Shown here: positions 18,274 to 25,337 of the stretch, piece by piece
How the letters are laid out: every line of letters starts with the position of its first letter
Position numbering within the stretch: the first letter of the stretch is position 1
Assembly: GCA_963829835.1 (NCBI GenBank)
Contig: CAWHKC010000004.1
Coordinates: forward strand, 1,860,001 to 1,924,000
From: Berkiella sp963829835
Lineage (GTDB): Bacteria > Pseudomonadota > Gammaproteobacteria > Berkiellales > Berkiellaceae
DNA length: 64,000 nucleotides
Reading direction: 5' to 3'
The notes under the pieces: generated by a model
What the model was told of the DNA's origin: nothing
Databases searched by the model: none
What the model saw: the letters and a program-made list of their open reading frames with translations, nothing else
Position numbers and translations under genes: made by a program

Positions 18274-18542
18274 CTATTTTTTAATTCACGAATTTGATTG
18301 GCAGCACAGATATTTAATTGGGTACCGCTTGCCATAGCATCAAATTTCACTTCATTAGCATTTCTAATAATGGAGTATATTTTCGCATTGATTTGGTTCA
18401 AGGTGTCGTTCAAGGAGGGCTCCATACTGAGCATGACGATAAGATCAATTGCTCGGTTAGCGAAATCTTGGGAGTCTAATTGTTCGCTTTCTTCAAGCAG
18501 TGTAGCAAACTGTTCGATTAAGTTTTCTGGATTGACGGCCAT
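18243..18542 (-). CDS. Small hypothetical protein
   Basis: About 99 residues, soluble and mostly helical, with an acidic N-terminal half (PENLIEQFATLLEESEQLD). No family recognised. I use the ATG at 18542, which has AAGGGG eight bases upstream; a GTG at 18563 would add seven residues. Its last codons overlap, in another frame, the Trp-Trp frame at 18172-18273, and a one-base shift near 18257 would fuse the two into one protein of about 127 residues. The present C-terminus may therefore be a frameshift product. Confidence 0.55.
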   Translation of the reverse strand: MAVNPENLIEQFATLLEESEQLDSQDFANRAIDLIVMLSMEPSLNDTLNQINAKIYSIIRNANEVKFDAMASGTQLNICAANQIRELKNREYQSSKSMH

Positions 18543-18701
18543 GAGAGATATCCCCTTATTCACATTTGATGTTGATGTAAAAAACCGATTCTAACGAATA
18601 ATTTTTAGCAATCTACTGAATTTCAGGGAATTACGATGAGTGGATAATAGGGCAGGATAATCAGTAAAAATATAATTTAGGCAACTAATATTTTTTTGCT
18701 A

Positions 18702-18747
18702 CACAATTGAATTTTAGGCGTTTAATTAAGCCTAAAATCCAATTGTG
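18702..18747. repeat. Long imperfect hairpin downstream of the HU-like gene
   Basis: CACAATTG and ATTTTAGGC at 18702-18719 pair with GCCTAAAAT and CAATTGTG at 18730-18747, with one mismatch in 18 and a 10-base loop. It follows the HU-like stop by 12 bases, so it probably ends or stabilises that transcript. On the minus strand the bases after it are A-rich, not a U-tract, so it is not a classical intrinsic terminator. Confidence 0.6.
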
Positions 18748-18759
18748 ATTGGCATTGGA

Positions 18760-19248
18760 TTATTCTTCCATCAATGCTTTTAAAGATTTCATGGCAGATA
18801 CTTTAACTGATTTTCTAGCAGGTTTAGCTGCAATTTGAATTTCTTCGCCGGTGAAAGGGTTGCGACCCATTCTCGCTTTGGAAGCTTTCTTTTGAATTCG
18901 ACGAACTTTAATACCGAGATCCGGAATAACGATTTCCCCTGATCCTTTTGGTTTAACATGACGTTCAATCATGTTTCTAATAGCAGAAATAATATTTTTT
19001 GCGTCTTGCTTACTAACTTGGGCGAGTTCTGCAATTTCAGCATAGATTTGTGATTTTGATTGTTTTTGGCTGATAGCTTTATTTGACAAGCTAACAAGAG
19101 ATTTAGCGCTTACAACGGCTTTTACAGCTTTAGCTGTTGCTCTAGCTTTCTTAGGAGCATCCATTTTTGGAGCGCGCTTCGCTGATGCTTTTACGGCTTT
19201 AACCGCTTTTTTTGTTTTTGTTGGCATCGCTTTTTTCTTTGCAGACAT
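18760..19248 (-). CDS. HU-like DNA-binding protein with histone H1-like Lys/Ala-rich N-terminal tail
   Basis: 162 residues, against about 90 for ordinary HU. Residues 1-45 are a Lys/Ala-rich tail of KKAVKAVKASAK type, as in eukaryotic H1 or chlamydial/Coxiella-type H1-like proteins. Residues 60-155 form an HU/IHF-type domain: helical IYAEIAELAQVSKQDAKNII, the beta-arm entry IVIPDLGIKV and the diagnostic GRNPFTGEEIQI. It probably compacts or bends DNA. The start is ATG at 19248 with AAAGGAAAA upstream. It is divergent from hsp20. A nucleoid role linked to developmental or stationary forms is plausible from known relatives, but is inference. Confidence 0.85.
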   Translation of the reverse strand: MSAKKKAMPTKTKKAVKAVKASAKRAPKMDAPKKARATAKAVKAVVSAKSLVSLSNKAISQKQSKSQIYAEIAELAQVSKQDAKNIISAIRNMIERHVKPKGSGEIVIPDLGIKVRRIQKKASKARMGRNPFTGEEIQIAAKPARKSVKVSAMKSLKALMEE

Positions 19249-19384
19249 GAAATTTTCCTTTTTATAGTTATTTATAGTAAAAAAACGTGCCTAACTTAAC
19301 ATACAGGATCTTAAAAAGAAACAAACCTTTAAATATAGGCCAATACCCATGTATGTACATACACTAAAATATTAAAAATTTACC

Positions 19385-19412
19385 CTTGAAAACAAAAATC
19401 CCATCCCCATTT
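19385..19412 (+). promoter_or_regulatory. Sigma-32 (heat-shock) promoter of hsp20
   Basis: CTTGAAA at 19385-19391 and CCCCATTT at 19405-19412, separated by 13 bases, match the RpoH consensus (CTTGAAA, 11-16 bases, CCCCATNT) at essentially every position. It lies 47 bases before the hsp20 ATG. Confidence 0.85.
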
Positions 19413-19459
19413 TATTATTGTGACAAACAGAAATGTATAAATCGTAAGTGGAGGAAGCT

Positions 19460-19909
19460 ATGAACTATAGATGTCATCAACCATCAAATTTACTTCGTGA
19501 GTTGCAAACTGAATTGTTTCCGCTAATGGGCTGGAACAAACCAACCGAATCATTAGCATCAGAAACAGCGTGGGCGCCGAAAGTAGATATTAAAGAAGAA
19601 GAAAACGAATTTGTTGTCTATGCCGATATACCTGGGGTCGATCCTAAAGATATTCAAATCGATATGGAAGGCAATACGTTAACCGTGCGCGGAGAGCGCA
19701 GCACTTTTAAGGAAGAAAAAGATAAAGATAAAAAGTATTATCGATTGGAGAGAAATTATGGCAAGTTTTACCGGCAATTTACGCTACCTGAAACCGTAGA
19801 TGGTAGTAAAATTTCAGCCAAAGCAAAACAAGGCGTTTTAGCGATTCATCTGCCAAAAGCCAATGAAGGCAAACATCAAAGGAAAATTACGGTACAGGAA
19901 GAGGAATAG
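19460..19909 (+). CDS. Small heat-shock protein, Hsp20/alpha-crystallin family
   Basis: ATP-independent holdase chaperone. An alpha-crystallin domain runs from about residue 40 (APKVDIKEEENEFVVYADI) to the end, with the conserved closing motif KQGVLAIHLPK. An IbpA-type N-terminal region precedes it. I choose ATG at 19460 (149 aa) because GGAGG at 19450-19454 sits five bases before it; an upstream in-frame GTG at 19448 would contain that ribosome site. Expression should be heat-inducible from the sigma-32 promoter at 19385 and ends at the strong terminator at 19924. Confidence 0.93.
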   Translation: MNYRCHQPSNLLRELQTELFPLMGWNKPTESLASETAWAPKVDIKEEENEFVVYADIPGVDPKDIQIDMEGNTLTVRGERSTFKEEKDKDKKYYRLERNYGKFYRQFTLPETVDGSKISAKAKQGVLAIHLPKANEGKHQRKITVQEEE

Positions 19910-19923
19910 GAAGGCGGGGGAAG

Positions 19924-19967
19924 CCCGGCAGCAATTGCAATCGCAATTGCTGCCGGGTTCTTTTTTT
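19924..19967 (+). terminator. Intrinsic terminator of hsp20
   Basis: A perfect 15-bp stem (CCCGGCAGCAATTGC with its complement), a four-base loop AATC and a TTCTTTTTTT tract. The T-tract runs into the stop codon of the convergent gene, whose last codon starts at 19968. Confidence 0.95.
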
Positions 19968-20655
19968 ATTGCCGGCTTGGGCTAGGAGTACGAGCACGAC
20001 TTTCTTTTTTCTCCTCGCCTTTCTCATCTTTCACAATCGTTTCGCCACTATCAGAAAGTTTTTCAGCAGTTCCTGTAGAGTCCACTGGGTTAGAACTTGT
20101 CGTTGAAACGTGTTGTTGACCTATACCTTGTTCTTTATGTTTACCATCATGTCTATGATTCCATCTTTCTTTTAGCCTTGAAGGCGTATGTCTGTCAGGT
20201 AGTGCGCCATGACGATGCGCAAAAAATAAACCTACGCCAATAGCGCCAACGCCAATGGTTATGCCAGTGATCACAGGATTGTTCACAATTAAATTATTTC
20301 TTAATTCAGGAAGATGAGGGGATACAGCATCCCAACCTGCTTTTGCATATGACGGTGCAGTATCAGTAAAAAAACCAGTAAATTGGGCAAAGTAATCTGG
20401 CGCTACCGCAGCTGCCGTTTGAGCGGCTGTTTCAGTCATTTTTCGTTCAGCTTCTGTAGCAACGGTTCCTGCTGCCGTTGTGGCTCCTTGAGTTAGTAAT
20501 TCTGCTGCAACTTGTGTTGCTGCTTGTGTTGCCGTTTCTGCTGCAGCATCAGTTGCTGTTGGCGCGATTGTTTCTGCAACAGTTCCTAAAATACCAGGTG
20601 CAGCATCTACTGCTTTATCTGAGACATTAGTAAAGAGTGTTCCTGCTAACGACAT
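19966..20655 (-). CDS. Ala/Thr-rich membrane protein, unknown; effector-like
   Basis: I use the ATG at 20655 (MSLAGTLFTN, 229 aa), which has AAGGA eight bases upstream. A longer frame to 20694 lacks a ribosome site. Residues about 15-85 are a low-complexity Ala/Thr helix (repeated AAETATQAATQVAAE). One membrane segment lies near residues 130-150 (ITIGVGAIGVGLFFA). The C-terminal 80 residues are hydrophilic, with a Glu/Lys cluster (KDEKGEEKKESRA) before an RTPSPSRQ end. Glu-rich C-termini are a known feature of Dot/Icm substrates, so this is a candidate by composition only. It is convergent with hsp20 and its stop overlaps that terminator. Confidence 0.65.
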   Translation of the reverse strand: MSLAGTLFTNVSDKAVDAAPGILGTVAETIAPTATDAAAETATQAATQVAAELLTQGATTAAGTVATEAERKMTETAAQTAAAVAPDYFAQFTGFFTDTAPSYAKAGWDAVSPHLPELRNNLIVNNPVITGITIGVGAIGVGLFFAHRHGALPDRHTPSRLKERWNHRHDGKHKEQGIGQQHVSTTSSNPVDSTGTAEKLSDSGETIVKDEKGEEKKESRARTPSPSRQ

Positions 20656-20901
20656 ATTCGGATTCCTTCTTTGTTGGTCTTTTCTTCTCAACACATCTTG
20701 AGAAGATGAGGCTTTTTATCATAGTTAAGCGCAAAATGAAAAGGAATTAAGCCAAATTGTCGCTGTTTGATTAATCAGAACACTGGTTATTTAACAAGTG
20801 TTAACGTTGTTAATTAGCTGAGAAACCCTTGAGACATGGCATAACAAGTAGTTATTTGCTAAGTTTCTTACATAAAAAACAGGTTTTTAAGAAGGTTTTC
20901 A

Positions 20902-21534
20902 ATGTTTAAACAGGCATTACTTTCACTATTATGTTGTTCATTTTTTATGTCATATAAAGTTCTGGCTGCAGCGGTTGATGTTAATCTTCTTGATAAATTA
21001 GATGATGTCGCAGAAAATGTTTCAGATACGAAAAAAAGTTTAGAAGGGAAATATAAAATCATTAAAATGCTTGTTCAATGTGAATTTGATGAACAATGCG
21101 AATTAAATATGATCCCAGATCTTGAAACGCTATCAAAGCAAGATAAAAATTTAATATATAAAGGATTTTTAACGTATCTTAAATGGGAAAAAAATGATTT
21201 AGCCTTTAATATTAAACACTGTCAGATCCCAGAAAAAAAAGAAGTGCGAAAAGTCTATGCCCAATGTTATGGACAGTGGGTAGATTATGAAATTAACCAT
21301 CCTCCTCAAAATCGTCTTGAAATTGATAAAGCAGAAACCGATAGATACCGTTGTCTTGAAGAGAAAGTGAAACCTCTTGCTGAGCAAGGAAATATTTTTG
21401 GTATGGCTGAAATGGTTAATTTAAATGAACATTTTAAAGAAACCAAAGAATTGAGTTTCTGGACCGCTAAAATTGAAGCTCAAAAGGGAACGGCTAAATA
21501 CGAACTATATATGAAATGTTCAGAGCTTCCATAA
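20902..21534 (+). CDS. Secreted/periplasmic protein, unknown
   Basis: 210 residues with a clear signal peptide (about residues 1-22, ending K-V-L-A-A-A). The mature part is helical and charged, with Cys residues at several places (QCEFDEQCEL, HCQIPE, QCYGQW, RCLEEK, KCSEL) that could form disulfides. No family recognised. The GAAGG site seven bases before ATG 20902 supports the start. It stands alone; a family B repeat lies 17 bases after the stop. Confidence 0.72.
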   Translation: MFKQALLSLLCCSFFMSYKVLAAAVDVNLLDKLDDVAENVSDTKKSLEGKYKIIKMLVQCEFDEQCELNMIPDLETLSKQDKNLIYKGFLTYLKWEKNDLAFNIKHCQIPEKKEVRKVYAQCYGQWVDYEINHPPQNRLEIDKAETDRYRCLEEKVKPLAEQGNIFGMAEMVNLNEHFKETKELSFWTAKIEAQKGTAKYELYMKCSELP

Positions 21535-21550
21535 AAACTTCCATTCCATT

Positions 21551-21581
21551 CTGGATGCTGCGAATAAATCGCGGCTCGTAG
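21551..21581 (-). repeat. Family B palindromic repeat, degenerate
   Basis: On the minus strand it reads CTACGAGCCGCGA-TTTAT-TCGCAGCATCCAG, matching the better copy at 58738-58768 at most positions. It sits between two unknown genes. Confidence 0.6.
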
Positions 21582-21664
21582 AAGTGTCAATATACAGCCT
21601 TCAAACTTGTCATAAAAAATGATAGAATCCGCCCTTAATCACAAACTAAAGGGTGCGAAAATTT

Positions 21665-22039
21665 ATGGCACAAAGTGGTCCAAGAAAATCCGGCGCAGAG
21701 TTAGTCTATGAAGCATTTGATGCAAAATATCCTGAAGAGATGAGAATAAAATGGGATAAGATCCTTACAATTAAAGATGAAGCAGAAAAAAAAGCCGCTT
21801 ATTTATCGTTATCTGATGAAGAACGAATTCAATATGATACCTATATTATTGATTTATTAGCGTTTGAAAAAGTATTTTTTCAGAAAATTATCATTGAGCC
21901 TGGAACTGAACGAATGGAATCCACAGATCCCATGAAATATCGTGGAAGAAAGCCAGATAGTGAGGCCTCAAGTAGTGATGAAAATGAAAAGCAAGCTGAG
22001 AAATCCCAAGTCAAGAAAATAAGAGCATTTAGCCATTGA
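21665..22039 (+). CDS. Small hypothetical protein with acidic Ser-rich C-terminus
   Basis: 124 residues from the ATG at 21665; AAAGGG lies 11 bases upstream, and an in-frame GTG at 21653 would be too close to it. Soluble, helical, highly charged, no family recognised. The C-terminus is SSSDENEKQAEK followed by a basic end, similar in composition to type IVB secretion signals (inference). It is convergent with lipA, 10 bp apart. Confidence 0.65.
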   Translation: MAQSGPRKSGAELVYEAFDAKYPEEMRIKWDKILTIKDEAEKKAAYLSLSDEERIQYDTYIIDLLAFEKVFFQKIIIEPGTERMESTDPMKYRGRKPDSEASSSDENEKQAEKSQVKKIRAFSH

Positions 22040-22049
22040 ATCCTGCTTC

Positions 22050-22988
22050 TCAACTCACAGCTTCCCCTTTGGCTTGTTTATCTGCATGATAAGAAGAGCG
22101 AACCAAAGGGCCGCTGGCTACATTACTAAAGCCAAGTTTGTAGGCTTGTTCTGCTAGCAAACCAAATTCTTGCGGAGAAACATAACGATCAACCGGCATA
22201 TGGAAGCGACTGGGTTGTAAATATTGGCCAAGGGTTAACATGTCGCAATCATATTTGCGCATATCGGCTAGTGTTTCTAAGATCTCTTCATTGGTTTCGC
22301 CTAAACCTAACATGATTCCAGATTTGGTAGGGATATGAGGGAATTTTGCTTTAAAAGCTTGGATCAGTTTGAGCGATTCGATGTAATCAGAGCCAGGTCT
22401 GACTTGTTTATATAAGCGCGGAACCGTTTCAAGGTTGTGATTAAAAACATCTGGTAGCGCCACGCTTAAATTTTCTAACGCCACATTCATACGGCCCCTA
22501 AAATCGGGCACTAATATTTCAATTTTGGTTTGGGGGCAATGTTCACGGGCAGCTTGTATGCAGGCTGCAAAATGGCTGGCGCCACCATCGCGTAAATCAT
22601 CTCTATCGACTGAAGTAATCACCACATATTTCAAACCCATTTTACCCAAAGCAGTTGCTAGATTGAGTGGCTCATCTTTATCAAGCGCATCAGGGCGTCC
22701 ATGAGCGACATCACAGAAAGTGCAACGACGGGTACATTTATCCCCCATAATCATAAAAGTAGCGGTACCATGATTAAAACACTCACTGAGATTAGGACAA
22801 GCCGCTTCTTCACAAACAGTCACAAGCTTGTGTTCGCGAAGCAATGCTTTGAGATTGCTAACAGCCGGTGTAATAGGGGCTTTAATACGGATCCACTCTG
22901 GGAGTCGTTTGCGCTCATTGGCTTGCATGGGAACGATCTTAATCGGGATCCGAGCAAATTTTTCTTCGCCACGTTGTTTATTGTTCAT
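22050..22988 (-). CDS. lipA: Lipoyl synthase
   Basis: Radical-SAM enzyme that inserts two sulfurs into the octanoyl chain on lipoyl domains. It has the auxiliary cluster motif CEEAACPNLSEC, the radical-SAM motif CTRRCTFC and the C-terminal RSSYHAD Ser ligand. I prefer the ATG at 22988, which overlaps the lipB stop as ATGA and has GGAG seven bases upstream. The ATG at 22994 is only one base from that site. About 312 aa, normal. It is the last gene of dacA-ybeD-lipB-lipA. Confidence 0.96.
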   Translation of the reverse strand: MNNKQRGEEKFARIPIKIVPMQANERKRLPEWIRIKAPITPAVSNLKALLREHKLVTVCEEAACPNLSECFNHGTATFMIMGDKCTRRCTFCDVAHGRPDALDKDEPLNLATALGKMGLKYVVITSVDRDDLRDGGASHFAACIQAAREHCPQTKIEILVPDFRGRMNVALENLSVALPDVFNHNLETVPRLYKQVRPGSDYIESLKLIQAFKAKFPHIPTKSGIMLGLGETNEEILETLADMRKYDCDMLTLGQYLQPSRFHMPVDRYVSPQEFGLLAEQAYKLGFSNVASGPLVRSSYHADKQAKGEAVS

Positions 22989-23626
22989 GCACATGCTCCA
23001 AGGGCATTATTAAGCCCAACGACTGGGGTAAAGTTTTTAAGGATCAGTGGTTGGATGTCTTTCATTACTTCGTTCACTGAAATATGAGGAATAAAATCAC
23101 TGATTTGGGTCATTTTTAATTGCGAAAATCCACAAGGGTTAATTCGCGTAAAAGGAGAGAGATCCATCTTTACGTTTAAGCTCATGCCATGATAGGTGCG
23201 ATGATGGCGTACACGTATTCCCACTGAGCCAATTTTAGCGCCATCCACATAAACGCCTGGGGCATTGCATTGGGTGTGGGCATCAATGTCATATTGCTTT
23301 AATAATTGAATAACCGTGTTTTCCAATTTTTGCACAAATCCCTTAATCCCAAGGTTTAATCGTTTTAAATCAAACAAGGTATATATCATTAACTGTCCTG
23401 GACCATGATAGGTTACTTGACCGCCCCGATCGCTTTGAACAATGGGGATATCTCCGGCATTGAGAATATGTTCTGGCTTGCCAGCCTGACCTTGTGTAAA
23501 GACCGGCGTGTGTTGTAGCAACCATAAAGTATCTTCAGTTTCTGGAGTACGGCTTAAGGTAAAGGCTCGCATTTGCGCAAACAGAACATCGTACTGCTGA
23601 AGTTCTGAAAACTTAACGATATTCAT
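22985..23626 (-). CDS. lipB: Octanoyl-ACP:protein N-octanoyltransferase
   Basis: Transfers octanoate from ACP to the lipoyl domains, the step before LipA. It contains the RGGQVTYHGPGQLMIY motif, the IGSVGIRVRHHRTYHGMSLNV stretch and the catalytic Cys segment (INPCGFSQLKMT) with its Lys. 213 aa is full length. The start codon shares a base with the ybeD stop (TAATG) and the stop overlaps lipA, so the genes are translationally coupled. Confidence 0.96.
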   Translation of the reverse strand: MNIVKFSELQQYDVLFAQMRAFTLSRTPETEDTLWLLQHTPVFTQGQAGKPEHILNAGDIPIVQSDRGGQVTYHGPGQLMIYTLFDLKRLNLGIKGFVQKLENTVIQLLKQYDIDAHTQCNAPGVYVDGAKIGSVGIRVRHHRTYHGMSLNVKMDLSPFTRINPCGFSQLKMTQISDFIPHISVNEVMKDIQPLILKNFTPVVGLNNALGACA

Positions 23627-23904
23627 TATAAAGCGAACAACACGAGCGGACTTGCGCTGAGATCTTGATAGGCTGCATCAAGTTGGGGTTGGCTAATGAC
23701 AGTCACAGTGGCTGTGTAAGCCAAATATTTACCGTTTTTACTGGGTTTAGTCTTAATTGCGCCTTCACCCATTTGTGGGAAGTGCTGGCGCAAGATTTGT
23801 AGAACTTCGCCTTCAAATTCAGCGTTCGCCAATCCGATTATTTTAAGGGTAAACTGACACGGAAATGTCAGCTTACCTTCTTTACTTTCATCTTTTGCAG
23901 TCAT
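23626..23904 (-). CDS. ybeD: DUF493 family protein YbeD
   Basis: 92-residue small regulatory-fold protein with the typical PCQFTLKIIG start and a central AYTATVTV strand. YbeD is conserved between dacA and lipB in gammaproteobacteria and has an ACT-like fold; its precise function is unclear. It overlaps both neighbours by one base (TAATG junctions). Confidence 0.9.
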   Translation of the reverse strand: MTAKDESKEGKLTFPCQFTLKIIGLANAEFEGEVLQILRQHFPQMGEGAIKTKPSKNGKYLAYTATVTVISQPQLDAAYQDLSASPLVLFAL

Positions 23905-25139
23905 TAGGTACCTTGCGTAGTTGCTGCTGCAGCTGTTGTTGCTGTTGGAGCTGTTGCTGTTGCCGCTTCATCTGCAGGATTCAAAATTTTATAGAATCCA
24001 AGGCTGACATAGTCTGAGAAACGATTCCACATAGTGCCTTTATCAACATTTTCTAAAGCAACCAAAGGCATTTCAGCGATAAGTTCATCGCCTAATTTCA
24101 CAACCAGCTTACCGTGGTTTTCACCTTTATTGATGGGAGCTGTTAGGCTTTTATCAATATTCATTTTAGCGTCTAAGCTTTTGTATTGACCCTGAGGAAT
24201 AGTGATGTAGAGATCACGATTGATCCCAAGAGATAATTTTTTACGATCACCCATCCATACTCGTGGTTCATTTAAGGTGGTATTGGCTTGGAAAAGATGA
24301 TGTGTTTCATAGAAACGAAAACCAAAACGTAATAACTGTAAGGTTTGTTCTGTTCTGTCACTTTCCGATTGCGCACCAACCAAAATAGAAATCAGACGCA
24401 TGTTATCTTTTTGGCCAGAAGCAGCTAAACAATAACCAGCAGTGCTTGAATGACCTGTTTTGATACCATCAACATAAGGTTCACGCCAGAGCAAACGATT
24501 ACGGTTGGGTTGTTTGATACCGTTAAAGGTAAACCATTTTTCAGAGTAAATTTTATAAGTTTCTGGGAACTGAGAAATAATAGCCGTTGCCAATAAGCTG
24601 AGATCATGTGCGGTTGTGTAATGCTCAGGATTGGGGATCCCTGTTGAGTTCACAAAATGGGTATCTTTCATACCAAGACGTTGTGCATATTGATTCATTA
24701 AATCAGCAAAAGCTTTTTCGGATCCAGCAGTATATTCAGCAAGTGCAACAGTCGCATCATTACCTGATTGGATAATAATGCCGCGTAGCAGATCTTTTAC
24801 TTGGATTTTTTTGCCGACAGGGACGAACATGCGTGACCCTTCGGTTTTCCAAGCATTCTCACTAACGGCAACTTCATCTTCTAACTTAAAGTGGCCATTT
24901 TGTAGCTCGTGGTCAAATACATAAATGGTCATCATTTTGGTTAAGCTGGCAGGATCAATACGTTTATGTGATTCTTTTTCTGCCAAGGTTTTACCACTGT
25001 GGAAATCGATAAGCACATAGGCTTCTGCGGAAATATCCGGTGGCGTAGGTACAGCCGTTATAGCGGCATTAGCCCATCCAAGAGAGGGGAGTATCAGAAA
25101 GCTTAGGAAACCCAACCACTTTGAAGCAGAACGAATCAT
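23904..25139 (-). CDS. dacA: D-alanyl-D-alanine carboxypeptidase (PBP5/6 family)
   Basis: Trims stem pentapeptides in the periplasm. The active-site motifs are all present: S-x-x-K as PASLTKM, S-x-N as QSGNDA and KTG as DGIKTGHSS. A PBP5-type beta domain and a C-terminal amphipathic stretch (RFSDYVSLGFYKIL) follow, then an Ala/Thr-rich tail. The start is set at ATG 25139 so that a normal signal peptide opens the protein; a frame to 25187 would add a non-signal extension. It heads the dacA-ybeD-lipB-lipA unit. Confidence 0.95.
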   Translation of the reverse strand: MIRSASKWLGFLSFLILPSLGWANAAITAVPTPPDISAEAYVLIDFHSGKTLAEKESHKRIDPASLTKMMTIYVFDHELQNGHFKLEDEVAVSENAWKTEGSRMFVPVGKKIQVKDLLRGIIIQSGNDATVALAEYTAGSEKAFADLMNQYAQRLGMKDTHFVNSTGIPNPEHYTTAHDLSLLATAIISQFPETYKIYSEKWFTFNGIKQPNRNRLLWREPYVDGIKTGHSSTAGYCLAASGQKDNMRLISILVGAQSESDRTEQTLQLLRFGFRFYETHHLFQANTTLNEPRVWMGDRKKLSLGINRDLYITIPQGQYKSLDAKMNIDKSLTAPINKGENHGKLVVKLGDELIAEMPLVALENVDKGTMWNRFSDYVSLGFYKILNPADEAATATAPTATTAAAATTQGT

Positions 25140-25234
25140 GTTAGTTACCCCACAATATAACAATGAAAAACGGTATTCTGGGACCATTTTAACACGTCAT
25201 TGGTAAATTAATGTAGGGGCGGCATGATCTGATG

Positions 25235-25337
25235 GGAAAGGGGTCAAGTATACCCTTGACCCAGGTTGTTCGATGGATCTGTAAAACCTGAAAGAATGAT
25301 GATGAACCTGGGTCAAGGGTATACTTGACCCCTTTCC
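25235..25337. repeat. 103-bp REPIN/MITE-like inverted repeat (family C)
   Basis: Two perfect 33-bp arms (25235-25267 and 25305-25337) surround a 37-base spacer. Each arm holds GGTCAAG-TATAC-CCTTGACC, itself a small dyad, so the element is two REP units facing each other. It starts at the rlpA stop codon and separates rlpA from dacA. GGGTCAAG...CTTGACCC units resemble repeats mobilised by Y1 transposases, but no matching transposase is adjacent. Confidence 0.85.

Noticed and set aside
18702..18747. Classical rho-independent terminator for the HU-like gene
   Set aside because: The stem is strong, but the bases that follow on the transcript are A-rich rather than a U-tract.
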